Of a DNA stretch of 41,356 nucleotides, positions 21,415-36,386 are shown in pieces. Source of the DNA: Gymnopilus junonius (taxonomy: Eukaryota > Basidiomycota > Agaricomycetes > Agaricales > Galerinaceae). Numbering within the stretch: the stretch's first letter is position 1; every line of letters begins with the position of its first letter. A model generated the notes under the pieces. That model was given only the letters and a program-made list of their open reading frames with translations. It made no database searches and was not told the origin of the DNA. The position numbers were made by a program, and so were the translations under genes. Location: contig JADNYJ010000292.1 in the NCBI GenBank assembly GCA_015501075.1, positions 1-41,356 on the forward strand, given 5' to 3'.

Positions 21415-21477
21415 CTCACCTAGCGAGGCAAAGTCAAGAGCTGAGGTCACTCAAGACTTTGCCTGGTGCTAGGTGAG
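21415..21477. repeat. Long hairpin at the 5' side of the retroelement
   Basis: CTCACCTAGCGAGGCAAAGTC (first 20 bases shown as CTCACCTAGC + GAGGCAAAGT) is matched in inverted orientation by GACTTTGCCT-ggt-GCTAGGTGAG at 21455-21477. The stem is about 20 bp with a small bulge and a 19-nt spacer. A direct partial copy, GAGGCAATGTCAAGA, lies at about 21374. It may be part of the terminal structure used by this element class. Confidence 0.5.
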
Positions 21478-22234
21478 ACAGTGCATGCGCTGGAGATTCT
21501 AGCCCTACGAGGGTGAATGCTCCACCCCAAAAACTGTGTGACTTGAGGCTTAATGCTGAATGCACACAAGGAGAGAAAACTTACTGACCAAGTTGCCGCG
21601 AGCCGCCTCTATTGGTCTTGTGTAACCATCAACTTAAACCCAATCAATTCTGCGGTCACGGGTCACAGACCCCCTAGATTTGATGAAAAGTCACCCTGTC
21701 CGTGGTCACAGAGCCTCCTGCCGAATCCATTTCGCGGAGGACACGCCGAGACGTCACAGATCTCCTAATTTGGGTGCAATTTTTGCAAATTCTTTGCCAT
21801 TTTTCCGTCTTTCTGCTTCTCTACAGTTATTTTAAATCAAATTGTGCCAGCTGTCTACACAATTGGGGTGGTCCAAACCTAACTTTTATAGACCCCCGCC
21901 AAAAATAATTGCCTGGTCACACGTCTCAACCAGGTCGGTCACAGGTCACACCGCCCGCCGAATTGAATGAATTAGTAGAGGTTATCTGCAAGTTGGATTA
22001 TTCCTAAGGAATTCCCATATAAGTCGAAACCACACCGCCCCAAGCCAGTCAGAAGACGTAGAATCCTCTGGTCAAACCTTGCACATAACCTCTAGTACAG
22101 TATTATATTTGAGAGGAAGTTCCGGACTCCGTGACGGGTATCAAACTACATCACGTGCCTTTCTTATTTTTCCTGCACGGTGCCGGCAACATGAATCACA
22201 GCCTTTCTTTCCTTCCTCACCGACCGAGACGACG
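21478..22234. other. Upstream region of PRP43
   Basis: No gene seen. CATATAAG near 22016 and CT-rich DNA just upstream of 22235 could be core promoter elements for PRP43. GGTCACAG-type short repeats occur between 21650 and 21950. Confidence 0.35.
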
Positions 22235-25280
<3,046 letters not shown>

Positions 25281-27004
25281 TGAGATTATGATTGTCGATG
25301 CTTTAGGTTGATGGGGCAATGTGGTGATGATGGTTTTAATTTGAGTTGATCCCCACTTTTCCTTACCTCTCGATTCGAGACCTCTTTGGCGATAAGCCTG
25401 TACGATGATAGACTTTCTTCCAGACTCCTCTACCTGCTGTTCTAATTTTTTTGATGATATGTAGACTGGATATCATCAAGTTGATGTCTTGTTAATTTAG
25501 ATTCCATTCTATATTCTTTTTGCACGGCGTCTTGTGGCGGATAAATATGCAAATTGAAAGTGGGCTTGATGCTCGTCTCAGAAAGCAATCCCTTTACCAT
25601 GAAATCATGCCCAAAAGAAAGCAGTGCTGCGGTCTTAGGCGTACATAGCGCCCTCCTTCTGAATTGAAACCTTTCATGCCGATTTAACTTTGTTGGCGAA
25701 TAGGACATCCGTTCCACCTGCGCGGACATGCCACGGAAGTACCAATTCTGTACTCGTGTCCCTTGTATTCGATTTAGGCTACAAAGAGGTTCTGGACCGC
25801 CAATTTTTGGACCGCGTCGGATCGTATTTTTGTTCGCCTTTAGCGTCACTGTACGTCCGCATCCTGGAAATTTTTGTAAATGATGGAATGGATTCAAGAG
25901 TAGAGCCTCACGTTGAGAGACGTTGTATCCGCGGCGTCCCGTGTTTGCCGTCTAGACTATCATTCACCTTTTCTTCCATTTAAACGGATTTGATCCTCGA
26001 ATTATCAATGTTCATACTAAGCCCTTGTACGCCACATAAAATTGTCTCGTCTAAAACCGAAATCAAAAAAAGTTCACCTAAATTTTGAGTCTTTCCTGGT
26101 GATGCAACTCCAGGAACCGAGGAAGCCCGTCCCGGGCATGGGATCTGAAAGGGAAGGATTACAAGGGTTTACGTGGGGAAAAAGACTGGAGAAGAATAAC
26201 GAATATCTCCACCTCCACAATGTCCCCACATCAACGGTGGATAATTTATCTCCTTTGCGTTGGGGTGGTGTTCTTTGCTCCGACTGAAGGGCCGATCGCC
26301 GGGAGGACGGGGTGAGATAATTAAAAAACTGGAATATATGTTTCTTAGAAGAAACCGTCTTTGGGTATTACCTCGGACAGCAGGAACGACCATGGAATAC
26401 TTGAATTTATGATAGTCTAGTTGTGTACACCGAGGAGGTCAAACAGCAGGGGACAGAAACGTCAGCCGTCGGTATCAAATTGGAAATAAAGTTAAGGAGT
26501 GTGGAGGCAAGACTTTCCGTATGCGGTTATCTTCCGTTCCTTGAAATAGATTAGCCGGCTATTTTCGGCTGTTTGAAAAATTGGTCGTCAAAACGCTCCT
26601 CCTTTCCTCTGACGATGGAACGTCATAACAGAGAGTTTAACCAAGTGCACGCTGCTTTACCGTCACATAACATCCTTCGGGCTCCCAAAATGCTCCAGTT
26701 TGGGTCAGTCGTTCTCTTGGCGATCATGTCGTGCTGTTATTCGCATTTGCTATTTCGACGTTGCTACCTTCAGAACAGGTGGTCTGTTAGCGATGATCCC
26801 GGGGAATGATGCATGTGGATAGAATTCCACTTGCCGGACTCTCGGGATTGCATATCCAAACATCCTCAAGCAGCTTTAGATCAGGGGGTTGACCTCATCG
26901 AAGCTCTACTTAAACAGAACGATCTCACATTCTTACCGGCTTCACTCTTCCTCCCGGGTCTCGCTCTCTTCGTATCCTTCCTCCCGCAGAGAAAACTTTT
27001 CCAC
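25281..27004. other. Intergenic region between PRP43 and the sugar porter
   Basis: No supported gene. A 151-codon minus-strand frame (25442-25897) has no motif and is probably chance. The 26.6-27.0 kb part is likely promoter and leader of the transporter; no clear TATA box was noted. Confidence 0.4.
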
Positions 27005-29397
27005 ATGTCTTCCGACGATAAACATAGCACCGAGCACGTTAGTACCGAGCAGGTCAGCTTGGATGAGGAGAAGGCCGACATCACCCATATCGACCTCGCC
27101 AACAATGTACAAGCTCGGTGCGTCCTGGTCTTTCATTTCTTCCGGCCTACATGAAATCCTGACCTACTCCACTCAACAGTATTCAAAATCCTCTGCGTGG
27201 CATCCCTCGGGAGAAGCTGCTAAAACAGGTCGAGCGCTTCGCCCAGGAGAAAGGCCTCGAAGACAAGGTTGATTTATTCAAGAGGGCGGCTGTACTTGCC
27301 CAAAATCCAAACGATTTTGAGAATCAGCGGGACCTCACAGAGGAGGAGAAGGAGCATATCCGACGTGAAACGACCCGTGAGTCAAACACACTCCAAATTA
27401 ACACTCATTTCACGTTTCTCTGACATCTGAATCTTTAGATCGATGGCACCAATCAAAATCGATGTACATGACGATTGTTATATGCTCTATAGCTGCAGCT
27501 GTACAGTGAGCCGCCCCGCTCTTTTTGGCAATTTATTTATGCTGAGGCCATTTCTTTCGCAGGGGATGGGACCAAACGGGGTCCAATGGCGCAAACTTGT
27601 CGTTCCCGCAGGTCTTCAACCTGACTTCAGAATCTGGTAATCCACGTGCGGAAATCAACCAGTGGATTGTTGGCATTATCAACTCTGGGTAAGAAATCCC
27701 TCCCTTCATTTCTGTCTATAGATGACCTGACATATGCGAGATAGTCCTTACATTGGCTCCTCTATCATTGGTTGTTGGCTTACCGACCCGCTCAATTACT
27801 TTCTTGGACGTCGTGGAACCCTCTTCTGGTGTGGAATCTTTTGCACTTTCAGTGTGATTGGTTCAGCCTTTGCCCAGACGTGGCCGCAATTATTTGTGCG
27901 TTTTCCATCTTGGACTTTGAATTCAAAGTAACGCTTTGTCTTCAGGTTTGCCGTTTACTTCTTGGGCTTGGTATGGGCCCTAAAGCGACAACTTCCCCAG
28001 TCTTTGCTGCCGAAAACGTACCGGCTAATATCCGAGGTGGTTTAGTCATGTCCTGGCAGATGTGGGTAAGTAAATTTGACATCTTCTTGTAAATCCTCCT
28101 TTTCATATGCTTACTATTATTTCATTCCCAGACCGCGTTCGGTATTTTCCTCGGATTCTGTGCCAATTTAGCTCTGGAAGGTACAGGTTCTATCGCATGG
28201 CGCCTTGAACTTGGCTCTGCCTTCCTTCCTGCAGTTCCTTTGGTAATCGGCATCTATTTGTGCCCAGGTACGTCGAGAACATCTATCGGTTTGAGTTTAG
28301 CTCGTGATTATTTTTGATCTTCCTAGAATCTCCTCGTTGGTATATGAAGAAGAACCGTTACCACGACGCTTTCAAGTCTTTCTCCCGGCTCCGAAACAGT
28401 GAAATCCAAGCAGCCCGTGATATGTATTATGTCCACTGCCAGCTCGTCGAGGAATTTGCTGTTCTTAAAGGTACTACCTACGCTTCCCGTTTCTTCGACC
28501 TCTTCACCGTTCCTCGCATCCGCCGTGCCACTCTCGCCAGTTTCGTTGTAATGATTGCGCAGCAGATGTGCGGTATCAACATTATCGCGTTCTACTCTTC
28601 CACGATTTTCGTCGAGGCTGGGTACACCGCCAAACAGGCTCTCCTTGCTTCATGGGGCTATGGGCTTGTCAACTTCGTTTTCGCGTTTCCTGCGGTGTGG
28701 ACAATTGATACATTTGGAAGGCGGAACCTTCTTTTGTTCACGTTCCCCAACATGGCGTGGACCCTGCTGGCTGCTGGATTCTGTTTCTTCATCCCTGGTT
28801 CAAATGCAGCCAAGGTCCCTCTTATTGCGCTGTTCGTTTTTCTCTTCGCGCCTTCTACTCTCCTGGTGAAGGCCCCGTCCCTTTCACCTACTCGGCTGAA
28901 GTTTTCCCTCTCACTCACAGAGAAATGGGAATGTGAGTAACAATGATTTGAAGTCTTATAGGCGGATTGATGATATAATTCATTTGAAAGGTCCTGGGCT
29001 GTTGCTACTTGCCTGTTCTGGGCCCCGTTCTGTCCATCACATTCCCTCGTCTCCTAGGAGCCTTTGGTCCCACAGGTGCTTTCGGGTTCTAGCTGGTTTG
29101 AACGTCGCTGCCCTTATCATGATTTTCTTCCTCCTGCCGGGTAAGCACCTAATATTCTATCTTCACGCGTCCTCGCTTATTTTTTCCCTTTTGCCAGAAA
29201 CGAAACAAAGAACATTAGAGGAACTCGACTATGTATTCGCTGTACCCACAAGGAAGCACGCTTCCTATCAACTCACGACGTTTTTGCCGTACTGGGTACA
29301 GCGATACGTTTTGTTCCGAAAGGTCGAGCTAAAACCTTTGTATCACTTTGACGAGGTGGTCTCGTACACGACCCCTGAAAAGGGGGCAGGCCACTAG
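27005..29397 (+). CDS. MFS sugar porter (SP family), 10 exons, about 620 aa
   Basis: The cytosolic N-terminus has the block [20 protein letters not shown] and ends in [15 protein letters not shown]. The first helix leads to [18 protein letters not shown]-family signatures follow: [70 protein letters not shown] and [15 protein letters not shown]. Exons: 27005-27117, 27180-27376, 27439-27505, 27563-27688, 27745-27895, 27946-28065, 28132-28267, 28327-28932, 28991-29140 and 29198-29397. Substrate cannot be read from sequence; hexose or polyol:H+ symport is typical. Three single-base deletions break the frame near 28850, 29025 and 29092. All conserved residues on both sides remain, so the protein is probably intact in the organism. 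Confidence 0.88.
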
Positions 29398-31154
29398 ACC
29401 GCAACATGATCTTTTTGTAAAGACTAAAAGGCAGGACTGACTTTTTCTTTTCATATTATACCGTGTACGACCACATTTGTACGTACCTACTATCTCTCTG
29501 AGGCTTTGTGAGGCCTTTGATTTTGGTAGTTTAATGACTTCTCTCTTGTGTATCATCTATATCGAATTTACATTGTATTTTTGTGCGGAAATTTGATAAT
29601 AATTACTGTCCTGAACAATAAAAATTATCACCTTTGCATACATAGTACCTCGTATATCAACTTTATACGAAGCAACGCCTTGGCATTGGAATTAGATTGG
29701 CAGCATCTGTCGGTCAGTGCCTTACGCACTACGTCATAACACAAACGCACGTGACGGTGTTGTGGTTCGGGATCGGAATTTCAATCCGAACCACCCGACC
29801 CGCCAGCTCAGTAAATCCGGAATTCAGAAAACGCGGCGCGTGGCGCGGCGCCCTGCGCGACGGAAAAATGCGACCTCCTACACGTGACCTCGCGAACTAC
29901 TCCTCCACCTCTCCTCCACCTTGCATTTCGGGGGTGGCTGACCTCATGCCCCACATATTTTCCCTGGGCGAGTGCCTATAAACGTAGATAAAATAGTTAT
30001 GTAGTCATATCGTAGTTTTTTGTAGGCCGGAACTTGGTTTATGTCCACTATACTTGGCAGTTTTCAAGTTAGGAGCAATTATTGAACTCATTTTTTCGAA
30101 ATTGTTAGGGGTGATTGTGTCGTATCAAATAAAGGAAACTTATATAGCATTTCTGTATTTATTGTAAATTTATCGCGCTATGCCTCCTTTTAAGGTAAAT
30201 ATCTACTATGTAAGAATATGGTGCAAGTAGATGTTATCCAGCACTGAAATTGTCCATCAGCTAGATCTCACAAAGGTGACTAAGAATAAAGTATCTTATA
30301 TATGTCCGGTATCCCCTAGCTTGCGATATACATATAAAAGAGGTGTAGCACCCTGATGTTGATTTGGAATACAGTTAAGTACTTTGCGGTCGTCCTTGCA
30401 TATTTCTGCATGTTAAAAAGGGAAATTTTTTTGCAAGACTTTATTATACTTACTATTTACATACATTGTAGGTTATGCATAATATACCCCCAATAAATAC
30501 GCCATACAGGACTCAAACGAGTCAAAGGAACGACTACGGCGAACTTGGAGGAAAAACTATTTTTAGAGAGCCTTCCCTTTATGGCGGCGATCTGCACCTT
30601 CGGACTTTGCCGCCGCGTTTTGATCCCGCGTCGCGCGCCGCGCTTTTCGAATCCCAGATGTCCTCCGCCAGCTCGACGCTTTCGACCACCAACTTGATTC
30701 TGCGCTTTGTCTGCGCTCGACGTACTACTCTACAGGGAGGCCTACCCAGCTCAAAAACAAACTGACATGATGTCTGAAAGATTCTTTTCTCATATACAGG
30801 CAAGCGTGCGAGGGATACCTTGCCAATTAAGGGATTCCAGTTGGTCAAAAGAATAGCTTTTCTCTGTCAGTAATGCCATGCTATGTGATCGGTAAGTGAC
30901 ATATCTATATATAATCCTAGGGTTGGATATGAGCGCTGACAAAAATCTTAATCGGTAGCGTTTGAGCCACTAGAGCTGTTAAGCTCAACATAATTTCGCC
31001 TTTCAGGGGTGGTAAGGATCATCTCAAAAGCTGCGTCAACGAATTTCCTACTTCAAAAATATCGAGGCCCATGTACTCATTTCAGTTCTCTGTAAATTGT
31101 GCGCATGTTTATGAGTTTTCTTCTCTGTCGCTAACCCACCTCTTCTTACAGGCC
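29398..31154. other. Intergenic region with a GC-rich block and an inverted repeat
   Basis: No supported gene. GTGGTTCGG (29762-29770) and CCGAACCAC (29785-29793) form an inverted repeat. CACGTGAC, a bHLH-type site, occurs near 29749 and again near 29880. A GC-rich island at about 30580-30770 with a protein-like plus-strand stretch (RFDPASRAALFESQMSSAS) sits in AT-rich DNA and may be a small gene or element fragment. Confidence 0.35.
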
Positions 31155-33477
31155 ATGCTCGTAATAACGGATAGACTTACCACTGGTCAACTTACTCTTA
31201 TTCTCCGTATGGCCGTTCAAGCCCTTTCGTACGGTGGTCTTTTCGTTATCGGCCTCATCGCGTCGCTCCCCTCGAGACCCATAATGTTCTGAACCACGTT
31301 GTTAGAAAGTCGACGACGATGAGACCTCTCTCAAATGGATCGCGAGACGCGTATTTCGCGGGACATGAGACCCCGCGTCCTCCTCCGGATTGCTCCTGGC
31401 CCTCACTTTATCCACATGCTACGGGCTCTTCGTGATCCTGAGCGATATCGGTTTTATTGGACTTCACTCGTGCATAGTCCCGGGGTCGAGCTTTCAAGGT
31501 CCATCAACTCAGATGCAAAGGTTCTGGCCGTCGTCACCTCCAATCTCCTCAGTGGTAACGATTCTAATACCATCAATTCACATCGATGTGACGCCGCACA
31601 TATTGTCTCTATCGATGTGAATGTTACTGAACGCATCTGTACGCAATGGCATAATTCCACGGTCGGCGACCCCAATGTCGCCCGTTCATTGAATTCGACC
31701 GACAGCGACGTGCTAATGGCTAGGAACCTTGGCAAGGACAACAGCACAGTCACGAGTCAATTAGACCTCGATGTGTACTTTGTTGGTACATCTGGGTCAC
31801 CAGCCATGGAACCAAGCATGCAAGAAGGAATTGCCATTTTTCCTCATACAATGCAAGGATGGTCGTAGGTGTGCCTCGGCTCTCGGCTCAGTAACAGGTG
31901 AATATTCCGAAGACCTTCGCCTTGGAAGTCGACATGGGCTGTATGCCCTTGAGGCTTGGGTACAATTTACGAATTAGAGAAAATCCCGAAGTACGCCGGG
32001 CCCGCAAACTTCCGAACACCTTTGAGCAAAGCAGCTGACGCAGTTCGAAAGCTAGTACTTCCCCTGTACAACACCTCCAACGTCCTGCGCAATGGCTACT
32101 ACACAAGTTTTAATCGGTCGACTGGCGTCTCCACTTGGGAAACGAAGGTTACAACGTGGTACCTCAGCATCCGTAATGACTCCTTTTCTGGGGCGGACAC
32201 TGCACGGCTTATCCTCGGAAATTGTACCCTGCAACTTAATCAACTACTGGATGACTTTCCGTAACGTTTGAAAAGTTTTCAAACCTCAAGGGGTGCCAGC
32301 GTCGGACTTTGAACAATGCCATTTCTGCCTCGATGATACAACTGCTTCTGTACGATGCGTGAAATTTACCTTCTTTGGACGATTATCACGCCTCATTTAT
32401 GCGATTTGAAGCTTTGAAGTTTGAAATGGCCATTTTGGTTTGAAAAGGGGGTAGGAGGCCTTTTCAAACGAAGAGGGTTCGGAGCTCGAAATATTTTCAG
32501 GGGTCCTCGAACCCTTCAGCCACATTACTTGAAAAGGTAGGAATTCAAGGTTTGAAAGCGTTTGGTTTGAAGTTCGAAAAAATCGACGTTACGGAAAGTC
32601 ACCTACTAAACGTCACCATCCTCCCTAAGTCTGTTGCCAGGCAGCATGCGTTCTCTATACGCTTACGGGGGGCACTCAGAATTTGTTTGCGCCACCGCAT
32701 CGGAAGTCAACAAGGTCGCCCTGATAACAGTGGAGAGGTGGCCCATAACATTACGTGCGTTCCTAACGATCTCAACATCGTTCAAGCTAACTATTTTGAC
32801 GCGAAGCATAATGTTCCACAACCTGGCAACACGACCTTGATTACGATGCTATTTACAGATATACTTTGTCGGATAATCTGACCGGCTTAATGACCCACTG
32901 TATTTATCAGGAGCTTTCTTTTAGTGGACCAACCGCCGTTGATTTCTCCTATGGTTCTGGAAGTATTGGTATGGCTTTTCCCTTCGTTGCTTTCGCCATG
33001 ATTACAGTGGACTCCTCCAGTGATCCAACGTTGGGACTCATCAATGCGACGTATTTCAGTGCCAATAATTTTACAGGCGCATTGCTGACGAAATTGGGCG
33101 GGGGTGCAGGCGCTTCGTTTGTACGTAACACAGTTGGATTTAACGACTGGGTTGTTCGAGGAGCACAGTCACTTACGGTGCAAAGCCTAGGTGGCCAACT
33201 AGCGACTTGCTACGATTGTCGGTACGCTGCAGCGTTCCTTCCCTTGATACTAGGTGCGCTAGTCATTATGCTGTGGGCAGTTATCATGCTAGTCAAGTCT
33301 CAGCTACGTGAATCTCAAAAATTGAAGGCTATGTACGGCGGGCTCGCACCCACCATCGTCGCACCCTTCGTCTCCAATCCAGATACTGTACTTGTTTGGG
33401 AGAACGGACCTGAGCCTCACCTTAAATCCGTCGTCAACGGAGCTCCCAGTTCACATTGGCATGTATGCAGGATATGA
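31155..33477 (+). pseudogene. Pseudogene paralogue of the 34186 membrane protein
   Basis: Collinear with 34186-36386. It has MLVITDRLTTGQLTLILRMA, LALTLSTCYGLFVILSDIG, CDAAHIVSIDVNVTERIC, WHNSTVGDPNVARSLNSTDS, GVPRLSAQ then QVNIPKTFALEVDMGCMP, and a C-terminal part with GASFVRNTVGFNDWVVRGAQ, GGQLATCYDCRYAAAFLPL and the final membrane helix. Breaks include a TGA near 31363, frame changes near 31290 and 31850, and stops and frame changes around 31960, plus a MITE at 32249-32602. The C-terminal 200 codons (32866-33477) are open. The number of independent lesions is well above that of its neighbour, so decay is likely real even if a few indels are errors. Confidence 0.75.
32249..32602. mobile_element. 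MITE (about 354 bp) inside the pseudogene
   Basis: Terminal inverted repeats are GGATGACTTTCCGTAACGT on the left and, in reverse complement, GTGACTTTCCGTAACGT on the right. CTACT flanks both sides (32244-32248 and 32603-32607), a 5-bp target duplication (TACT is also possible). Removing the element and one CTACT joins the codons for QLL to NVTILPKS, exactly matching QMLNVSIPPKS of the paralogue. The inside contains TTTGAAAAGTTTTCAAA and other short palindromes and no coding capacity. Confidence 0.85.
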
Positions 33478-34185
33478 ACTCGAAAAGTACTCCTCTATGC
33501 CTTTTCATATACACACTTCTAAGTTTTCTTCAACATTTCTCTCTCAAAGATTGAATTTGATTATTATTCACTGACGAATCAGGATAGTGGAAGTGCTTAA
33601 TATCCGTTCATGAATGCTTATATCAATCCACACGCACAGCAACCTGAAAGGCTCAGTGTCAAGTGGCTGTACGGGTGATGCCAAGTAGATCGTAAGCCAA
33701 TCAATCGTAAACACCCACCTATCGGTTACGACCCCAGGAACACATCAGATGCGTATCACGCAGCTCCACCTTTCACTTTTCTTTTTTTGAATTTAGTCAA
33801 CGCCTGGAACAGTGAACAAACTTTTTCGCCGAGAGGAAGCAGACATCCTTTCCTCTAGTGTGGATAAATACACAAGGAATAGATTACCTAAACGAACAGC
33901 GCAGAACATGATTACCGCACGAGATGTTTGTGAAGCAACACTTCAATACGGACGAAGATCACTTGTGTGCTGATATAAATCTTGCCCGCAAATCACCAGA
34001 TATGGTGTTCATACCGGAAATACCGGAACAGCGGAAAGCGGAACTTCTCATGCAACGTGCTACTTAAATAAAATGGCTAGTATTCAATGTTTCGAACTTT
34101 CTCCCTTTCCATGACGTTAAGCTGTATGTATTAATCTCCTTCTCCTTACCTTGGGGTTGATACCTAAATTCCTCACAAATAGACT
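33478..34185. other. Spacer between the tandem membrane protein genes
   Basis: AT-rich, no supported gene. An acceptor-like CACAAATAG lies directly before the ATG at 34186, and TTCTTACAG lies at the same place before the ATG of the pseudogene copy. An upstream leader or coding exon is therefore possible in both. Confidence 0.35.
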
Positions 34186-36386
34186 ATGCTTGTTCTTTCG
34201 AAAGGTCTCACGACAGGGCAAATTACCTTCATTTTTCGCGTCGTCATCCAAGCCCTTTCGTACGTTGACGTCTTTCTTTTAGGCCTTCTGGTACTAGGAA
34301 ACGCCCCACGCGTCGCACCTCTCGATACGCATGATGTCCTTAACCGTGTTGTCGGAAAATCAACCAGCACTCCAACAGCGCTGAAGTGGATTAAAGGCGC
34401 ATTTTCCGCAGGACTCGAGACAAGACTTCTTCTTTTCCATTAGGATTCACCCTCGCCTTATCCATATGCTTCGGTCTCTTCGTCAGCTTAAGTGACATTG
34501 GCTTGATAGGTTTGCGCGCTTGTACCGTTCCGGGCTCCGACTTCCAGGACTTCCCAGCTTCCGTAAAATCTGACAGTGATGCACTTGCAATCATCTCTTC
34601 CAATCTGCTTAATGGAACAGACCCTCATACCGTACCCTTCTATCTGTGCGATGCCGCTCACGACGTTAGCATTGATTCTGGTGTGGATGAAAGAATATGT
34701 ATGGCATGGCACAATTCTACCTTTGGTGATGAATCTGTCTTTCGTAATCTGAATTCAACTGACAGCGCAATACTCATGCCTCGGTATCTTGCTCACAATA
34801 ACATAACCAATAATGGCGATACCAACCTCAACACCTACCTCGTCAGCGCTTCAGGCACAACAGTTCTCCATCCAACAATCCAGTCAGGAATTGCTGTTCT
34901 GCCCCACGAAACTGGCGTGAAAATGATTGTTGGTGTCCCTCAATTGTCCAAGCAGCAGAAAGTCAATATTCCAAAGACTCTTACGTTGGAGGTTGAGATT
35001 GGTTGTATGCCGCTAGGCACGCTCGGAGTAAAAGATGCCGCATTCGTCGAACAGGGCACCGATTATTTCATTCCGGACTCGAAGTACCTCGCGGAGAGGA
35101 TGGGACAGTACACAGGACCGGAAGTTCTTAAAGCTCCCCTTGCTAAAGCGGCAGATGCATTTCGAGCTTACATTCTTCCTTATTTCAATACGTCCGCTTC
35201 CGACGCCAGTGGCTATTATTCCAGTTACAACGGTTCCGCCGGCCAGTTTGGTTGGCAAACAGAAATGACGATGTGGTATCCGCCTGGTCTCAACCTCTCA
35301 GCCGCAGCAAACGAGGTATCACAAAACATCACTTCGTCCATCTGGGCAAATTGTACGACTGAAATTCATCAAATGCTCAATGTGAGCATTCCTCCGAAAT
35401 CTCTCAAACCGATCCCTGCGGCTTGCGCTTTCTATCAAATACGTGGTTCATCCATTCAAAATCAATTGGCAATTCAAGGTCATGTTGAGATGGTTTGTGC
35501 AACGACTACGCAGGTCAACATGGTATCGACGACTTTGGAGATAAACACTGATGGTGTGCTGCATCACACTTTGACCCACCTTCCTAGCGACCTCCACCTC
35601 ACTCGAGCCAGCTTTTTCGAGGTCATTCACAACGTTCCAAATAAAGGAGATACAACGTACGCCAACTACGATGTCCTTACGCGATTCACCTTGTCAGATA
35701 ACACGAACGGACAGACGAAGCATTACATTTACCAAGAAAGTTCATTTGGCCCGACATCCGCCTCATTTATTTCCGGAGGCGGGAGTATTGGTCCAGTATT
35801 CACCCAGATCGGCTCAGCAATGCTTTCGTTTTCAGCATTGGATATTCCATCCTTAGGCCTCATCAACACCGATTACTTCGGTGCCAATTATAGCGCATCT
35901 CAAGTGACAAGATGGGCAGGCGGTCTGGGGGCGTCGTTTCTCCTCACGAGCACCGGATATAATGGCTGGGTTGGTCGAAACAGTCAAAGCTTCACTATCG
36001 TGAGCACAGGAGGAGAACTCGCAACGTGCTATAGCGGATTATACGCTATAGCATTTCTACCTCTCCTGGCAGCAGCCATTATTATTATTTTATGGGCGCT
36101 CCTGATGCTACTTTCTGCCAAAATGCAGCTGGCGAAGCATCTGAAAAGGAACTATGGTGGTCTTTCACCGGTCATTGAGGCGCCTGTTGCCAGGAAACTA
36201 TCTTCGAGCACGATGCTTGAATGGGAAGAAGATCCTAGACCGCACCTCAAGCTGTCACAAGGAATGGCATTAGAATTTCAATATGGCATTGAATCGGAGG
36301 TCCTGGTGAGCAACAGAGAGAGCGGAGAGGTTGATAGGATAAATGCGAACAGAATGGATAACAGTTTACGTCCTGGGGAAAAGTAG
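34186..36386 (+). CDS. Three-TM fungal glycoprotein-like membrane protein, unknown function (about 733 aa)
   Basis: I do not recognise a named family. Two N-terminal membrane helices are visible (ITFIFRVVIQALSYVDVFLL and TLALSICFGLFVSLSDIGLI). A domain of about 480 residues follows, with many N-glycosylation sequons (for example WHNSTFG, LNSTDS, ANCTTE, LNVSIP) and scattered Cys. A C-terminal helix (LYAIAFLPLLAAAIIIILWA) and a cytosolic tail of about 80 residues complete it. The large domain is probably extracytoplasmic. One base is missing near 34424, between the two N-terminal helices; otherwise the frame is open, so the gene is likely functional. The collinear pseudogene upstream shows conservation of exactly these segments. 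ATG 34186 is the first start, but an upstream exon is possible. A sensor, transporter-accessory or wall role would be a guess. Confidence 0.78.

Larger units (their letters stand above)
17045..21477 (-). mobile_element. DIRS/Ngaro-like tyrosine-recombinase retrotransposon, inactivated
   Basis: Minus-strand order is gag, RT-RNase H, tyrosine recombinase, with no methyltransferase between RNase H and recombinase. The lack of a methyltransferase points to a Ngaro-like rather than a classical DIRS1 element. Neighbouring frames overlap (35 nt between gag and RT; ATGA between RT and recombinase). The 3' side ends in a run of 22 A (T at 17045-17066), and a 20-bp stem hairpin lies at the 5' side (21415-21477). 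Exact ends and split direct repeats were not resolved. Six in-frame TGA codons and at least three frameshifts make it non-autonomous. Confidence 0.8.

Noticed and set aside
25442..25897. 151-codon minus-strand frame downstream of PRP43
   Set aside because: No motif, composition typical of chance, and it overlaps the likely 3' untranslated region.
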